This document shows positions 42,882-54,107 of a DNA stretch of 64,000 nucleotides, in pieces. The DNA is taken from assembly GCF_000241955.1 (NCBI RefSeq), contig NC_016818.1, positions 434,001-498,000 of the forward strand. Direction: 5' to 3'. Position numbers and translations under genes: made by a program. The DNA comes from Rahnella aquatilis CIP 78.65 = ATCC 33071 (lineage in GTDB: Bacteria; Pseudomonadota; Gammaproteobacteria; Enterobacterales; Enterobacteriaceae). The number at the start of each line of letters is the position of its first letter. Positions within the stretch are counted from its first letter, which is position 1. The notes under the pieces are model-generated. The model was not told where the DNA came from and did no database searches. It worked only from the letters and a program-made list of their open reading frames with translations.

Positions 42882-44831
42882 CTAGCGTTCGGATATTTTA
42901 AAGACGCTGACCAGTTGTGAAAGGTGGCGGCCTTGTTCGCTGAGCGCCGCCACGGTTTGCTGTGAATTTTCCACCAGCGTGGCGTTCTCCTGCGTCGCTT
43001 TGCCAATCTGCATAATGGCAATATTTACCTGCGAAATACCGGAAGACTGTTCGTGCGACGCCACATCGATATCGCTCATCAGCACCTTTACCTGATTAAT
43101 GCCCTGTAAAATATGGCTCATGTTTGCCTGCGTTTTGGCCGCACTCTGATGGCCGTCTTCGACTTTGCCCAGGGAATCCGCGACCAGATTTTCAATCTCC
43201 TTCACCGCATTGGAACTGCGCTGTGCCAGCGCCCGGACTTCTGATGCGACGACGGCAAATCCGCGTCCGTGCTCACCGGCTCTGGCGGCTTCTACGGCGG
43301 CGTTCAGGGCCAGAATGTTAGTCTGGAAGGCGATGCCTTCGATAACGGTCGTGATATCCGCGATGCGCGTTGAGGCGTGTTTAATGGCCTCCATGCTCAT
43401 GACCGACTGATTCACCGCCTCCGCGCCAACGGTGGCCGCTTTATCGGTCTGTTGCACCAGTTGTGTGGCCTGTGTAGCGTTGTCCGCTGTGTTCTGAACG
43501 GTGGCAGTAATCTGCTCCATACTGGCCGAGGTTTCTTCCAGGCTGCTGGCTTGTGTGCCGATCTGCTGAGTGATCTGCTCGCTGTCGTGTGCCAGCCCCT
43601 GAGTGCTCATCATGATTTCAGACGAAACCTGCCGTACCTCGTCGACAATTTTTTCCAGCCCGTGACCGATACCGTCAATGGCATGCATCAGTGCACCAAT
43701 TTCATCGATGCGCTGCGTCTCAGCCCGCGCGCGCAGGTCCCCGCTGGCATACTGTTGTGCGATGCGTACGACCTCGCTCAACGGGCGGCTGACCAGTTTG
43801 CGGGTCAGTCCGATAAACAGAGCCGCAAAACACGCCAGCGCCAGCAGGCTTATCAGCAGAAACTGATTGCGCGTACTGTTGACCTGTTCCATCAGGCTGT
43901 TTTTATCGGTACTGCCGACCACAACCCAATGCCAGGCCGGAACATTCGCATACACCATAAATTGCTGATGCTGGCTGGCCGCATCCGTGTATTCGCGCTG
44001 GCCTTTTGGCTGCGACATGACCTGTTGTAACTCGCCGTCAGGCCACGCAGGGGTTTTACCTTCCCCGGTCGGATGAACCAGATATTTCCCCTGATCTTTC
44101 CCCGGTGCGCTGTTCAGTACAAAGAAATACCCTTTCTCACCAATACGTTTGGACAGGATTTTCTGGCGCATATCGGCATATTCTGCCGTGATATCGACAC
44201 CCACGAACAAAATCCCAATCACATTGCCCTGCGCATCGCGCACCGGCTGGTATTTGGTAATGTATTGTTTACCAAATAATGTCGCCAGTCCGCTGAAGGA
44301 TTGTCCGGCCATAATTTGTGCATAAGCCGGGCTGGTATTATCGAGTAACGTGCCGATAGCGCGGCTGCCATCCTGTTTTTTCAGGGACGTGGTTACGCGG
44401 ATAAAGTCATCGCCCCGGCGGGCAAACACTGTAGAAATTGCACCGGTGCGTGCCAGAAAATCATCGGGAATTTTACTGTCGAGATTCAGGGGTGTACCGC
44501 CTGCTTTAATGACCGGTGCTGACTGATCGCCCACCATGACAGGGCTGGCGGGATCCAGTTCGAAATCCGACGGCAGAAAATGACTGAACAGGCGCGTATA
44601 GCTGTCCACTTCCGCATTCAGGCTGGCGTTGTACATTTCTATCATGTCCACCACGCCGGTCACCTGCTCAGAAATGGCGTTAACGGTCAGTTCACTGACC
44701 TGCTTTCCGGCAGAATGCGTCAGTGACAAAGTGAAAATAATAAATAAGGTTCCGACGAGCAGCGAGGCGATGCTGGCCAGTTTTGCGCCAATGCTCCACC
44801 GTCGAAATGCACGTTTTGATGCTTTTTTCAT
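42882..44831 (-). CDS. Methyl-accepting chemotaxis protein with Cache-type sensor
   Basis: A membrane chemoreceptor. The 649-residue product has TM1 (about 14-36) and a large periplasmic region (about 40-320) resembling Cache_3-Cache_2 sensors ([28 protein letters not shown]). TM2 (about 325-345, [18 protein letters not shown]), HAMP and the cytoplasmic signalling domain with hairpin tip [18 protein letters not shown] follow. It ends VFKISER, without the CheR/CheB-tethering pentapeptide of Tar and Tsr. The ligand is unknown. It lies between bsmA and yjfP, which adjoin in E. coli, so it is lineage-specific. A perfect FNR box lies 90 bp upstream. Confidence 0.93.
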   Translation of the reverse strand: MKKASKRAFRRWSIGAKLASIASLLVGTLFIIFTLSLTHSAGKQVSELTVNAISEQVTGVVDMIEMYNASLNAEVDSYTRLFSHFLPSDFELDPASPVMVGDQSAPVIKAGGTPLNLDSKIPDDFLARTGAISTVFARRGDDFIRVTTSLKKQDGSRAIGTLLDNTSPAYAQIMAGQSFSGLATLFGKQYITKYQPVRDAQGNVIGILFVGVDITAEYADMRQKILSKRIGEKGYFFVLNSAPGKDQGKYLVHPTGEGKTPAWPDGELQQVMSQPKGQREYTDAASQHQQFMVYANVPAWHWVVVGSTDKNSLMEQVNSTRNQFLLISLLALACFAALFIGLTRKLVSRPLSEVVRIAQQYASGDLRARAETQRIDEIGALMHAIDGIGHGLEKIVDEVRQVSSEIMMSTQGLAHDSEQITQQIGTQASSLEETSASMEQITATVQNTADNATQATQLVQQTDKAATVGAEAVNQSVMSMEAIKHASTRIADITTVIEGIAFQTNILALNAAVEAARAGEHGRGFAVVASEVRALAQRSSNAVKEIENLVADSLGKVEDGHQSAAKTQANMSHILQGINQVKVLMSDIDVASHEQSSGISQVNIAIMQIGKATQENATLVENSQQTVAALSEQGRHLSQLVSVFKISER

Positions 44832-44921
44832 GGTTTTTTCCCGTTAGCTTCTGATAGCGCACTAACGGCGGATAACGGGAAAGGATTAATGTTCAAATGT
44901 AACTATTTATTTCAATTTAAA

Positions 44922-44935
44922 TTGATCTGAATCAA
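44922..44935. promoter_or_regulatory. Consensus-perfect FNR box
   Basis: TTGATCTGAATCAA matches TTGAT-N4-ATCAA at all ten positions, and the symmetry extends one base further on each side. It lies 90 bp upstream of the chemoreceptor start on minus and about 175 bp upstream of yjfP on plus. A possible minus-strand -10 (TACATT, 44896-44901) is 20 nt away. Confidence 0.75.
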
Positions 44936-45110
44936 TGAAATAAAAATGAATATATGAATTTGAATTAATGTCGATCTGACCAAAACAGCGGGCTGGACAT
45001 AACAGGTTATAAATCATACGAAAAAGGTTGTAGTCGCCATTTTTCAGACCCGTAGAATGGCGTGGCACATAGCAGCCGACATTTTTACGAAACGCGCAGG
45101 GGAAGACACG

Positions 45111-45860
45111 ATGATTGAGATGTATGAAGAAGATGTAGACGGGATCCAGATCATCCACGCCGTGCCCGCCGGACAGTATCAGCAGCAACTCCCGACGATT
45201 TTTTTCTATCATGGTTTTCTGTCTTCTAAAGAGATTTACTCGTATTTCGGCTACACACTGGCGAAAACGGGTTTTCGTGTGATCCTGCCTGATGCGTTAA
45301 TGCACGGCGCACGTGCGGAACACAGTGAAGAGCGCTGTCTGGCGAATTTCTGGCATATTTTACAGAACAATATTGATGATCTGGCCTTGCTTAAAGAAGC
45401 GTTTGTCGGACGGGGTCTGGCGGATCCGCAGCGTTTAGGTGTCGGTGGCGTTTCGATGGGCGGCATGACCACCATGGCGGCGCTGGTCAAATTCCCGTGG
45501 ATTAAAGCGGCGGCAAACCTGATGGGCTCCGGTTATTTCGCGCATTTATCCCACCATCTTTTCCCTGCTTACAACGCCGGTGGTATGGTGCAGCGTGATG
45601 TGTTTGAACGCGAAATCGCACCTTTACTGAGTCTTGATATCAGCGGGAAAGCGGCGTTAATCGCAGATATTCCTTTGTTTGTCTGGCACGGGGAAGAGGA
45701 TGACGTTGTGCCGTTTGGCGAAAGTCAGCGGTTGCGACAGGAGCTGGCTGAAAGTGGCGCGGATGCCAATCTGACCTTTATTTCTGAGGCTGGCGCCAGG
45801 CATAAAGTCTCGGTTCATGCGCTGGCAGAAGCCACCGCTTTCTTCGCTGCAAAGCTGTAG
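45111..45860 (+). CDS. yjfP: YjfP-family alpha/beta hydrolase (esterase)
   Basis: A carboxylesterase of the alpha/beta-hydrolase fold; the E. coli homologue hydrolyses short acyl esters in vitro and its physiological substrate is unknown. The ATG at 45111 follows CAGGGGAAG and gives 249 residues. FFYHGFLSSKE forms the oxyanion region, and GVGGVSMGGM contains the nucleophile elbow. WHGEEDDVVP supplies the acid, and GARHKVS the histidine. It is divergent from the chemoreceptor gene. Confidence 0.9.
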   Translation: MIEMYEEDVDGIQIIHAVPAGQYQQQLPTIFFYHGFLSSKEIYSYFGYTLAKTGFRVILPDALMHGARAEHSEERCLANFWHILQNNIDDLALLKEAFVGRGLADPQRLGVGGVSMGGMTTMAALVKFPWIKAAANLMGSGYFAHLSHHLFPAYNAGGMVQRDVFEREIAPLLSLDISGKAALIADIPLFVWHGEEDDVVPFGESQRLRQELAESGADANLTFISEAGARHKVSVHALAEATAFFAAKL

Positions 45861-45882
45861 AGAAATTAATCTGCCTTTCTCC

Positions 45883-45911
45883 TTGAGTTTCCCACAGGCT
45901 GTACATATAAT
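45883..45911 (+). promoter_or_regulatory. Promoter of the rpsF-priB-rpsR-rplI operon
   Basis: The -35 TTGAGT (45883-45888) and consensus -10 TATAAT (45906-45911) have the ideal 17 nt spacing. A GC-rich discriminator follows. The rpsF start is 100 nt downstream. Confidence 0.8.
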
Positions 45912-45992
45912 TGCGCGTCATTTTTTCGACCGCACACAAACACGTTCCTTGCTTCCATGGGCCGCGGTTGACCCTGACAGGAGGCTGAATAA

Positions 45993-46403
<411 letters not shown>

Positions 46404-46408
46404 TTGCC

Positions 46409-46958
<550 letters not shown>

Positions 46959-46997
46959 TCGGCCACTGTCTATTAACGACTTTGAGAGGATAAAGTA

Positions 46998-47450
46998 ATG
47001 CAAGTTATTCTGCTTGATAAAGTAGCAAACCTGGGCAGCCTGGGTGATCAAGTTAACGTTAAAGCGGGCTACGCTCGTAACTTCCTGGTACCACAGGGCA
47101 AAGCTGTTCCTGCTACCAAGAAAAACGTTGAGTTCTTCGAAGCACGTCGTGCAGAACTGGAAGCCAAACTGGCTGACGTTCTGAACGCTGCTGAAGCTCG
47201 CGCAACTAAAATCAACGAACTGGGTTCAGTCACCATCGCGTCTAAATCAGGCGACGAAGGCAAACTGTTCGGCTCTATCGGTACTCGCGATATTGCTGAT
47301 GCAGTAACTGCTGCTGGCGTTGAAGTTGCTAAAAGCGAAGTTCGTTTGCCGAACGGCGTCCTGCGTACTACGGGTGACCACGAAGTGGAATTCCAGGTAC
47401 ACAGCGATGTGTTCGCTAAACTGAACGTGATCGTGGTTGCTGAAGCGTAA
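46998..47450 (+). CDS. rplI: 50S ribosomal protein bL9
   Basis: A two-domain protein at the base of the L1 stalk. The 150-residue product begins [19 protein letters not shown], with the signature [13 protein letters not shown] near residue 24. A long central helix connects to the C-terminal domain. It is the last gene of the operon, with a strong terminator after it. Confidence 0.98.
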   Translation: MQVILLDKVANLGSLGDQVNVKAGYARNFLVPQGKAVPATKKNVEFFEARRAELEAKLADVLNAAEARATKINELGSVTIASKSGDEGKLFGSIGTRDIADAVTAAGVEVAKSEVRLPNGVLRTTGDHEVEFQVHSDVFAKLNVIVVAEA

Positions 47451-47471
47451 TAACGCGGAAGTAAACCTGTG

Positions 47472-47498
47472 AAACGCCGGCCTTGTGCCGGCGTTTTG
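47472..47498 (+). terminator. Terminator of the rpsF operon
   Basis: The stem AAACGCCGGC/GCCGGCGTTT with a 5 nt loop is followed by TGCTTTT. Confidence 0.87.
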
Positions 47499-47547
47499 CT
47501 TTTCTGCGTCAGAAAAATGCACAGAGGGGAAGGGATGAGAAACGGGA

Positions 47548-48258
47548 TCAGTTACCGCGCTGGAAACTGCCGTCTGGCTGACGGGTAAATGTCACCGTAA
47601 CATTCTGATCTGTTGTCACTTGCAGGGCCATGACTGCCCCCTGCGCATCACGCTGTATCTTCACTTCCTGCCCGGTCTTCAGGGTGCTTAGCGGTTTATC
47701 CGCCCCTTCTACCCGTGCCATCGAAAATACGTCGTTTACTGCCATATTATTATCGCGGAACAACTGCGCCAGCGTCTGACCCGACTGCACCTGATAACTG
47801 CGCCATGTGCCGCTGTTGTCATTACTTTGTGGCTGAACAGGCTCAGGTTGTGCCATTTGTGTCGTGCGACCCTGATCGTTACGCAAATCGGCCTGCATCG
47901 GGATGCTGGCCGGTTGTTGCGGTTGCGATGGGGCGTAGGTGTTTTCTGGCGTATACGGCCACAGTAATGCCAGCAGGATGACCAGCGCAGCAAGGATCAT
48001 GCCGCGACGATGTGCATACGGCAGTGGCGACATCCAGTGGAAATCGTCGCTCATATGCCAGATTTTGCTCAACAGCGTTTTGCCGCGTGTTGCAGCAGAT
48101 GTTCCGGTTTCCGTTTCCGCAGAAGTGATTTCACTTTCGCTTTCACTTTGCGGTGCTGTCGTGTCTCGCATCGGCCTTTTCATAATGGCAATCCAGGATC
48201 TCAACATGGGTTGATAAATACGGATGGCTTTCCTTCTCCTGGGCGGGATTCTGCCCAT
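47548..48258 (-). CDS. ytfB: YtfB/OapA-family cell-envelope protein
   Basis: A single-pass inner-membrane protein. E. coli YtfB binds glycans and is linked to cell division and adhesion. The 236-residue product starts at 48258, preceded by AGAGAGG. It has a basic then Ser/Thr/Glu-rich N-terminus and a transmembrane helix around MILAALVILLALLWPY. A Pro/Gln-rich linker leads to a C-terminal OapA/LysM-like domain (QVQSGQTLAQLFRDNNM). The N-terminus is longer than in E. coli; internal starts lack ribosome sites. Confidence 0.85.
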   Translation of the reverse strand: MGRIPPRRRKAIRIYQPMLRSWIAIMKRPMRDTTAPQSESESEITSAETETGTSAATRGKTLLSKIWHMSDDFHWMSPLPYAHRRGMILAALVILLALLWPYTPENTYAPSQPQQPASIPMQADLRNDQGRTTQMAQPEPVQPQSNDNSGTWRSYQVQSGQTLAQLFRDNNMAVNDVFSMARVEGADKPLSTLKTGQEVKIQRDAQGAVMALQVTTDQNVTVTFTRQPDGSFQRGN

Positions 48259-48513
48259 GACGACCTCTCTTGTTAACTGTCGTAATGTCGACTGCCTGTT
48301 GCTGCCTAGTATAGCTGTTTAACTGCTTGATGCGGAAAGGGACAAAGCACAAATATCACCCAAACGATGTCCTGAATGGCGTCAAATGCGAAAAATTTCC
48401 CGAAAAGGGAAAGGAACTGCGTCTGCCGTCATGTTGCCTCACACAGGATTTTACCCAAAAGCCTTGCGCTGCTATGCTGCGCCTTCGACATTTTTAAGAG
48501 CTAAGGAAATTTC

Positions 48514-49134
48514 ATGACTACCCCTTCATTTGACAGCGTAGAAGCGCAGGCAAGTTACGGTATCGGCCTGCAGGTCGGTCAACAGTTGCAGGAATCAGGT
48601 TTGCAGGGCTTAGAGCCTGACGCACTGCTGGCAGGCTTACGCGACGCGCTGGAAGGGAATACGCCAGCCGTTCCTGTTGATGTGGTTCACCGCGCACTGC
48701 GTGAAGTCCACGAACGTGCTGATGCTGTTCGTCGTGAACGTCAGGAAGCACTGGCAGTTCAGGGTCAGGAATTCCTGACTGCAAATGCACAGCGTGAAGG
48801 CGTGAGCAGCACCGAATCAGGTCTGCAATTCTCTGTCATCACCCAGGGCGAAGGTTCAATCCCGGGCCGTCAGGATCGCGTACGTGTTCATTACACCGGT
48901 AAACTGATCGACGGTACTGTGTTTGACAGCTCCGTACAGCGTGGCGAGCCGGCGGAGTTCCCGGTCAACGGCGTTATCGCGGGCTGGATTGAAGCACTGA
49001 CCCTGATGCCGGTGGGTTCTAAGTGGGAACTGTATATCCCGCATAATCTGGCTTACGGCGAACGTGGCGCAGGGGCTTCCATCCCTCCCTACAGCGCACT
49101 GATCTTCGAAGTTGAGCTGCTGGAAATCCTGTAA
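48514..49134 (+). CDS. fklB: FKBP-type peptidyl-prolyl isomerase FklB (FKBP22)
   Basis: A homodimeric proline cis-trans isomerase. The 206-residue product has an N-terminal dimerisation helix domain (about 1-95) and a C-terminal FKBP domain. The FKBP domain shows [31 protein letters not shown] and [16 protein letters not shown]. No signal peptide is seen, so it is cytoplasmic. It is convergent with ytfE; a long perfect stem separates them. Confidence 0.95.
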   Translation: MTTPSFDSVEAQASYGIGLQVGQQLQESGLQGLEPDALLAGLRDALEGNTPAVPVDVVHRALREVHERADAVRRERQEALAVQGQEFLTANAQREGVSSTESGLQFSVITQGEGSIPGRQDRVRVHYTGKLIDGTVFDSSVQRGEPAEFPVNGVIAGWIEALTLMPVGSKWELYIPHNLAYGERGAGASIPPYSALIFEVELLEIL

Positions 49135-49148
49135 TACCTTACGGATAA

Positions 49149-49190
49149 CAGAAACAGAAAAGGGCGCATAAGCGCCCTTTTCTGTTTCTG
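49149..49190. terminator. Bidirectional terminator between fklB and ytfE
   Basis: A perfect 18 bp stem (49149-49166 with 49173-49190) with a 6 nt loop is built from CAGAAACAGAAAAGGGCG and its complement. Its outer half is A-rich on one arm and T-rich on the other, so it can act in both directions. Confidence 0.9.
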
Positions 49191-49199
49191 AAACCTGAC

Positions 49200-49865
49200 T
49201 TATTCGCCACGCAGCGCGCGCGGGAACAACAGGTTGTTTTCCAGATGGATATGCTCCATCAGGTCAGTGATGAATTCGTTGATGCCCGCGTACAGTGCCC
49301 GCCAGGTCACACACGCCCCTTCAGGCGGCGTCACGTTATGGGTCAGGCGTTTGATCTCTTCCAGAATCTGTCCCGCATCATCGTGCTCACGTTCCATGAC
49401 GGAGATCGGACCGGCAGCCTGACGGCCCATTCCGCCGCGAATCATCGGGAACAGAATTTGTTCTTCTTTCATCATGTGGCTGGTCAGTTCTTCCAGAATC
49501 AGTTGCAGCTGAACTGCCAGTCCGTGCGGACAAGGTAATTTGTCACCGTGTACCCGTTCCACTTTCTCTGCCATCAGAACCAGTTCAGGCAGCTCCTGAC
49601 GGTGACGATCGTGGTAGCGTGGAATAATAAAATCGATAATTTGCGCCAGCGGTGCGCTTTTCCAGTCAGTGGAGGTATCCGGCTGTCGGGCAATCTCAGC
49701 AATCTGTTGTTCGATGAGGTCAATATCCAGCTCTTTTTTGGTGACCGCACGTAGCAGGGTTTGTTTACCGCCACAGCAGAAATCGAGATCGTACTGACGG
49801 AACAGACGTGTAGCGCGCGGAATGGCAACAGCCAGAGCGCCAAGGGGTTGGTCGCGATAGTCCAT
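49200..49865 (-). CDS. ytfE: Iron-sulfur cluster repair protein YtfE (RIC)
   Basis: A di-iron protein that repairs iron-sulfur clusters damaged by nitric oxide or peroxide. The 221-residue product has the ScdA-type N-terminal CC motif in [10 protein letters not shown] hemerythrin-like four-helix domain follows, with histidines in [33 protein letters not shown] and [14 protein letters not shown] near-palindromic NsrR-type operator lies 31 nt upstream. The repressor gene nsrR is in the same window. Confidence 0.96.
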   Translation of the reverse strand: MDYRDQPLGALAVAIPRATRLFRQYDLDFCCGGKQTLLRAVTKKELDIDLIEQQIAEIARQPDTSTDWKSAPLAQIIDFIIPRYHDRHRQELPELVLMAEKVERVHGDKLPCPHGLAVQLQLILEELTSHMMKEEQILFPMIRGGMGRQAAGPISVMEREHDDAGQILEEIKRLTHNVTPPEGACVTWRALYAGINEFITDLMEHIHLENNLLFPRALRGE

Positions 49866-49895
49866 GATGAAGCCTCGTTAAATGAAAGAATTTAT

Positions 49896-49918
49896 AACAT
49901 GTATTATAAATGCATGTT
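49896..49918 (-). promoter_or_regulatory. Predicted NsrR operator of ytfE
   Basis: Two 10 bp arms, AACATGTATT and AATGCATGTT, are separated by ATA. The arms are reverse complements except for one position and follow the 11-1-11-like layout of E. coli NsrR sites (AAGATGCATTT-type). The site is 31-53 nt upstream of the ytfE start. Confidence 0.8.
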
Positions 49919-49951
49919 TAAGTCGCGGCTATAGCTCAAAGGAAGTACAGA

Positions 49952-49979
49952 CAGAAAAAACGCCCCGGTCAGGGCGTTT
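49952..49979 (-). terminator. Terminator of cpdB
   Basis: On minus the stem AAACGCCC/GGGCGTTT is followed by TTTTCTGT, just past the cpdB stop. Confidence 0.87.
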
Positions 49980-49989
49980 GAAGGGAGCA

Positions 49990-51939
49990 TTATTTTTGCA
50001 AATCGACCTGATAAATCTCAAAACCTATAGCATCGGTGCCTTTAGCCGTCATCGGGTATTGCGCGTGCGACTGAATAAAGGCTGCTGCTTTGTCGCCAGG
50101 AGATGTTTCGAAACGGATATCCAGCGGTTGCGTTGCCGTAATTTTCGCCAGTTTCCAGTTGTTGTCTGCCGTTGGCGTGACCGCACCTGCTTTTTTGGTT
50201 TCCGCGCTGATATACGCGGCGACCACGGAACGGTTTTCATCAGGTGATGCAAAAGCGATGTGTTTATCACCGGTACCTGCGAATTTTCCGCCGTAAGCCC
50301 GGTAATTATTCGTGGCGACCAGGAAGCTGGCTTTCAGGTCTATCGGCTTACCGTTGTAGGTCAGGTTTTTAATGCGTTCGGCCTCTTTGTTAATCAGGGT
50401 GCATTCGCCATCGAATTTTGCAGGCTGACTGACATCAACCTCATATTTCACGCCATCGATAACGTCAAAATTATAAGTACGGAAACCATCCCAGTTGATC
50501 AGCGATTGCGGCTTGGTATTGTGAATATCGATTTGGTTAAACTGTCCGGCAGAACATTCCAGCCAGTCCTTCACTTCCTGTCCGGTGACTTTCATCACCA
50601 CCAGCGTATTCGGATACAGATATAAATCTGCCGCATTGCGGAAAGTCAGCTCGCCTTTTTCCACTTCCACGAAACTGGCCGGATCGTTTTTACGGCCACC
50701 GACTTTAAATGGCGCAGCAGCAGAAAGTACCGGCAGATCGGCTAAATCCGGGTCGCCCTGAATGAAATGTTCGGTATAGGCTTTCTGCGCATTATTGACG
50801 ATTTGTACTGTCGGATCGTCCTGAACCAGCGCCAGATAGCTGTACATGTTGTCGGTGGATTTACCGATGGGCTTGCTGACAAATTTACGTGTTGCGTCAT
50901 GAGAAGGAGCGAGCACTTTCACCAGACTTTGATCTTCCGCCGCCAGAGATTTCTTCTGCTCTTTATCGTAAATCGGGCGCGCTTCAGCTTTAGCCGTTTC
51001 GACTTTCCAGCTGCCACTGTCGTTGTTCAGCACCATATCCACGACACCAAGATGGTCGCCCCACATGCCCGGCATGACGGCAGGAACGCCATTCAGCGTG
51101 CCTTGTCTGATGTCTGCGCCTTTAATACTGGCGAATTCCTCACTCGGGAAAACGGCGTGTGCGTGGCCGAACATAATGGCGTCGATGCCTTTCACCTGGC
51201 TCAGGTAATAGACCGAGTTTTCTGCCAGGGTTTTATAAGGATCGCCCGACAGGCCGGAGTGCGGGATAGCGACAATAATGTCGGCACCTTGCTTACGCAT
51301 TTCCGGGATCCACTTTTTAGCGGTTTCGGTGATATCCGCCACGGTGACTTTGCCCTGCAGATTGGCTTTGTCCCAGACCATGATTTGCGGCGGTACAAAA
51401 CCGATATAGCCGATGCGCAGATTATGGGTTTTGCCTTCGCGGTCCTTTACCGCGTTGTCGGTGATCAGGAATGGCGTGAACAGCGGCTTACCGGTTTTAT
51501 CATCAATGACGTTGGCATTCACATACGGGAATTTCGCTCCGGCCAGTGCCTTTTTCAGGTAATCCAGACCGTAGTTAAATTCGTGGTTGCCCAGATTGCC
51601 GACCGCGTAATTCAGCGTGTTCATTGCCAGATACACCGGGTGGACGTCGCCCTGTTTCAGGCCTTTCGCCGCCATGTAATCGCCCAGCGGACTGCCCTGA
51701 ATGATGTCGCCGTTGTCGACTAATACGGAATTGGTCACTTCGTTACGCGCCGCGTGGATCAGGCTCGCGGTGCGCACCAGTCCAAATTTATCGGTCGGTT
51801 TATCTTTGTAGTAATCGAAGTCCATCATGTTGCTGTGCAGGTCCGTGGTTTCCATAATGCGCAGATCCACCTGTGACGCCTGAACGGATGTCGCCGTCAG
51901 TGTCGCCAGCAGGGATAACGTCAGATGACGTTTATTCAT
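49990..51939 (-). CDS. cpdB: 2',3'-cyclic-nucleotide 2'-phosphodiesterase/3'-nucleotidase CpdB
   Basis: A periplasmic enzyme that releases nucleosides from 2',3'-cyclic nucleotides and 3'-nucleotides for salvage. The 649-residue product has a signal peptide ending near SVQAS (about residue 22). The calcineurin-like metallophosphoesterase domain has [31 protein letters not shown] and GNHEFNYG, then [10 protein letters not shown]-terminal 5'-nucleotidase domain binds substrate. GGAGG precedes the ATG. It is divergent from cysQ. Confidence 0.97.
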   Translation of the reverse strand: MNKRHLTLSLLATLTATSVQASQVDLRIMETTDLHSNMMDFDYYKDKPTDKFGLVRTASLIHAARNEVTNSVLVDNGDIIQGSPLGDYMAAKGLKQGDVHPVYLAMNTLNYAVGNLGNHEFNYGLDYLKKALAGAKFPYVNANVIDDKTGKPLFTPFLITDNAVKDREGKTHNLRIGYIGFVPPQIMVWDKANLQGKVTVADITETAKKWIPEMRKQGADIIVAIPHSGLSGDPYKTLAENSVYYLSQVKGIDAIMFGHAHAVFPSEEFASIKGADIRQGTLNGVPAVMPGMWGDHLGVVDMVLNNDSGSWKVETAKAEARPIYDKEQKKSLAAEDQSLVKVLAPSHDATRKFVSKPIGKSTDNMYSYLALVQDDPTVQIVNNAQKAYTEHFIQGDPDLADLPVLSAAAPFKVGGRKNDPASFVEVEKGELTFRNAADLYLYPNTLVVMKVTGQEVKDWLECSAGQFNQIDIHNTKPQSLINWDGFRTYNFDVIDGVKYEVDVSQPAKFDGECTLINKEAERIKNLTYNGKPIDLKASFLVATNNYRAYGGKFAGTGDKHIAFASPDENRSVVAAYISAETKKAGAVTPTADNNWKLAKITATQPLDIRFETSPGDKAAAFIQSHAQYPMTAKGTDAIGFEIYQVDLQK

Positions 51940-52137
51940 TGCCTTGCCTCCAGAGAAAGGGATGATGCCCGTAAAAGAAAACCGGATATGTATCTCAAAA
52001 TTTGCTGAGAATGTAATCAGTTGTCATGGATAAATGTGAGATGTAACAGCTTTATGGCGTGTTCACATTACGGGATGGCTATTCGCGGCAAAAAAAACTA
52101 GGCTTGAGAAATGAGAATCAAAGCACTGAGGTAAACG

Positions 52138-52884
52138 ATGTTAGAGCAAATTTGTCAGTTAGCGCGCGATGCGGGTGACGCGATCATGGCGGTGTATGAC
52201 GGTGAACAACCGCTGGATGCGCGCCATAAAAAAGACGATTCGCCGGTCACCGCAGCAGATATTGCAGCGCACAACGTGATTAAAGCTGGCCTGCAAACGC
52301 TGGATCCGCAAACGCCGATGCTGTCGGAAGAAGACCCGCAAAGCTGGGGCGAGCGCCAGAACTGGACGCGTTACTGGCTGGTTGATCCGCTGGACGGTAC
52401 GAAAGAATTCCTGAAACGTAACGGTGAATTCACCGTGAATATTGCGCTGATCGAAGACGGTATCCCGGTGTTGGGCGTGGTGTACGTGCCGGTGACCAAG
52501 GTGATGTACAGCGCCGCAGAAGGCAAAGCCTGGAAAGAAGAGCAGGGGGTACGTCAGCAGATTGCCGTGAAAGAAGCGCATCCGCCGCTGGTGGTCGTCA
52601 GCCGTTCGCACTTCAGCAATGACCCTGAATTGCAGGATTATCTGGCGCAACTGGGCGAACATCAGACGGTAGCCATCGGTTCGTCGCTGAAATTCTGTCT
52701 GGTGGCGGAAGGCACAGCACAGCTTTATCCGCGCTTCGGGCCCACCAATATCTGGGATACCGGTGCCGGTCATGCTGTCGCGCTGGCCGCCGGAGCGCAG
52801 GTACATGACTGGAAAGGTCAGACGCTGGACTACGTGCCACGTGAATCATTCCTCAATCCGGGCTTCAGAGTGTCTTTATTCTGA
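52138..52884 (+). CDS. cysQ: 3'(2'),5'-bisphosphate nucleotidase CysQ
   Basis: Hydrolyses the toxic sulfate-assimilation by-product PAP to AMP. The 248-residue inositol-monophosphatase-fold product has the metal-binding motifs [14 protein letters not shown] and, near the C-terminus, [14 protein letters not shown]. It is divergent from cpdB and ends with a terminator 6 nt after its stop. Confidence 0.97.
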   Translation: MLEQICQLARDAGDAIMAVYDGEQPLDARHKKDDSPVTAADIAAHNVIKAGLQTLDPQTPMLSEEDPQSWGERQNWTRYWLVDPLDGTKEFLKRNGEFTVNIALIEDGIPVLGVVYVPVTKVMYSAAEGKAWKEEQGVRQQIAVKEAHPPLVVVSRSHFSNDPELQDYLAQLGEHQTVAIGSSLKFCLVAEGTAQLYPRFGPTNIWDTGAGHAVALAAGAQVHDWKGQTLDYVPRESFLNPGFRVSLF

Positions 52885-52890
52885 TATGAC

Positions 52891-52916
52891 ACCCCGGTTT
52901 ATGACCGGGGTTTTTA
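52891..52916 (+). terminator. Terminator of cysQ
   Basis: The stem ACCCCGGT/ACCGGGGT with a 5 nt loop is followed by a T run. Confidence 0.87.
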
Positions 52917-52920
52917 CGTT

Positions 52921-53478
52921 CTATTCTTTTACCAGGTGATCCACCAGCGTAATCACCTGCTGAACTTCCTGCGGCGACAACTGCCCGTCTTTAGCTAATT
53001 TAATCACCCCGTTTTTATCCAGCACCACTACCGCCGAACTTTCCGGTTGCAGTTCCCACGCTTTTTTCACCGCACCGTGACTGTCGACGATCACCTGCGA
53101 CCACGGGAATTCACGTTTGCCACTTTCAATGCTTTTGCGCACAAACAGGCCGGTGCCGATAATCGCATCGTCGGTATTGACGATCGTCGTGGTCTGGTAA
53201 CGATCATGCGGCAAGTTCGCCGCCCTGATGGCGGTGATCAGCGGCTCATTCAGCGCTTTGGCGCTGCTTCTTCCCGCCATGTGCTGCACGATACGCACTT
53301 TGCCAGGCAGTTTTGCGCTGTTCCATTTGCTGTAACTGAATACATCCTTAATGTCATTCAGTTCGCCTTTATCATCCACTCCGACCGGTGCCAGACGCTG
53401 GCCGACGGTAAAGTTGTGGGCAGAAGCAAAAAACGAAAATGTCATAAAAATGATCACAAAAAGACTTCTTAAAAGCAT
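52921..53478 (-). CDS. ytfJ: Periplasmic thioredoxin-fold protein YtfJ
   Basis: A secreted protein of unknown function in the AhpC/TSA-like thioredoxin fold family. The ATG at 53478 follows GGAGAATCT and gives 185 residues with a signal peptide ending FFASA. Conserved segments are GELNDIKDVFSY, PHDRYQTTTIVNTDDAIIGTG and ESSAVVVLDKNG. No catalytic cysteine pair is present. It is convergent with cysQ. Confidence 0.93.
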   Translation of the reverse strand: MLLRSLFVIIFMTFSFFASAHNFTVGQRLAPVGVDDKGELNDIKDVFSYSKWNSAKLPGKVRIVQHMAGRSSAKALNEPLITAIRAANLPHDRYQTTTIVNTDDAIIGTGLFVRKSIESGKREFPWSQVIVDSHGAVKKAWELQPESSAVVVLDKNGVIKLAKDGQLSPQEVQQVITLVDHLVKE

Positions 53479-53787
53479 AGATTCTCCGGGGCGCAAAAGA
53501 ACAGTCACGCCAATCATAGGACGGCATAAGTGGTCTGTCCTGTTGGTATGTTAAATTTGTGTTGCTGGTTACAAAATTGCCACATAAAGCAGGGTTATAC
53601 TGTGTTTGAATGTCAGGGTTTAAGACAATACTGAAAAGCAATGTAAAAGCAGTTAAATCCACTGGCAATACCCGAGTGCCCTGCTATGTTATAGGTCTCT
53701 TCACTGCAAAATACTTTTCTGTCCCGGTATCTGTCGCCTTGCGACGTGGCCGGTACATGCAGTGATTTAACGGAGAACAATAGAAAA
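53479..53787. other. ytfJ/ytfK divergent intergenic region
   Basis: About 309 bp of control region for divergent ytfJ and ytfK. It contains several AT-rich -10-like words (for example TATACT near 53597 and TATGTTATA near 53683), but I cannot assign a promoter with confidence. No Pho box, hairpin or supportable small ORF was seen. Confidence 0.5.
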
Positions 53788-53994
53788 ATGAGAATCTTCC
53801 AGCGTTACAATCCGATGAAAGTCGCGAAGTACGTTAAAACACTGTTTCGTGGACGTTTGTATATCAAGGACGTCGGTGCTTTTGAGTTTGACCATGGCAA
53901 GATTTTATTGCCAAAGGTTCGTGATAAGCGCCACTTTAGCGTGATGTCTGAAGTTAACCGGCAGGTTACGCATTTGCAGACAGAAATGGGCTAA
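53788..53994 (+). CDS. ytfK: Stringent-response modulator YtfK
   Basis: A small cytoplasmic protein. In E. coli it binds SpoT and favours (p)ppGpp synthesis during phosphate or fatty-acid starvation. The ATG at 53788, with GGAGAA upstream, gives 68 residues, [20 protein letters not shown] to TEMG. This is co-linear with E. coli YtfK, including [15 protein letters not shown] frame extension of 14 codons upstream lacks homology. A small hairpin (ACACTGCG/CGCAGTGT, 54010-54029) follows the stop. Confidence 0.94.
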   Translation: MRIFQRYNPMKVAKYVKTLFRGRLYIKDVGAFEFDHGKILLPKVRDKRHFSVMSEVNRQVTHLQTEMG

Positions 53995-54034
53995 GTGCCC
54001 TGCGTATTGACACTGCGGTTTCGCAGTGTGCGCA

Positions 54035-54064
54035 AAAAATAAACGGCTCCCTGGAGGAGCCGTT
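54035..54064 (-). terminator. Terminator of paeA
   Basis: On minus the stem AACGGCTCC/GGAGCCGTT with a 5 nt loop is followed by TATTTTTTG, about 45 nt past the paeA stop. Confidence 0.88.
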
Positions 54065-54107
54065 AGTGTTTCTGGCGTTTGAATTTCCCACGCGCGAAAA
54101 AAGCGCC

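Noticed and set aside
50767..51723. A 318-codon open frame antisense to cpdB
   Set aside because: It is composed of antisense cpdB codons with no motif, signal or ribosome site of its own.
53372..53668. A 98-codon minus-strand frame upstream of ytfJ
   Set aside because: It overlaps the ytfJ 5' end in another frame and has no ribosome site or family resemblance.
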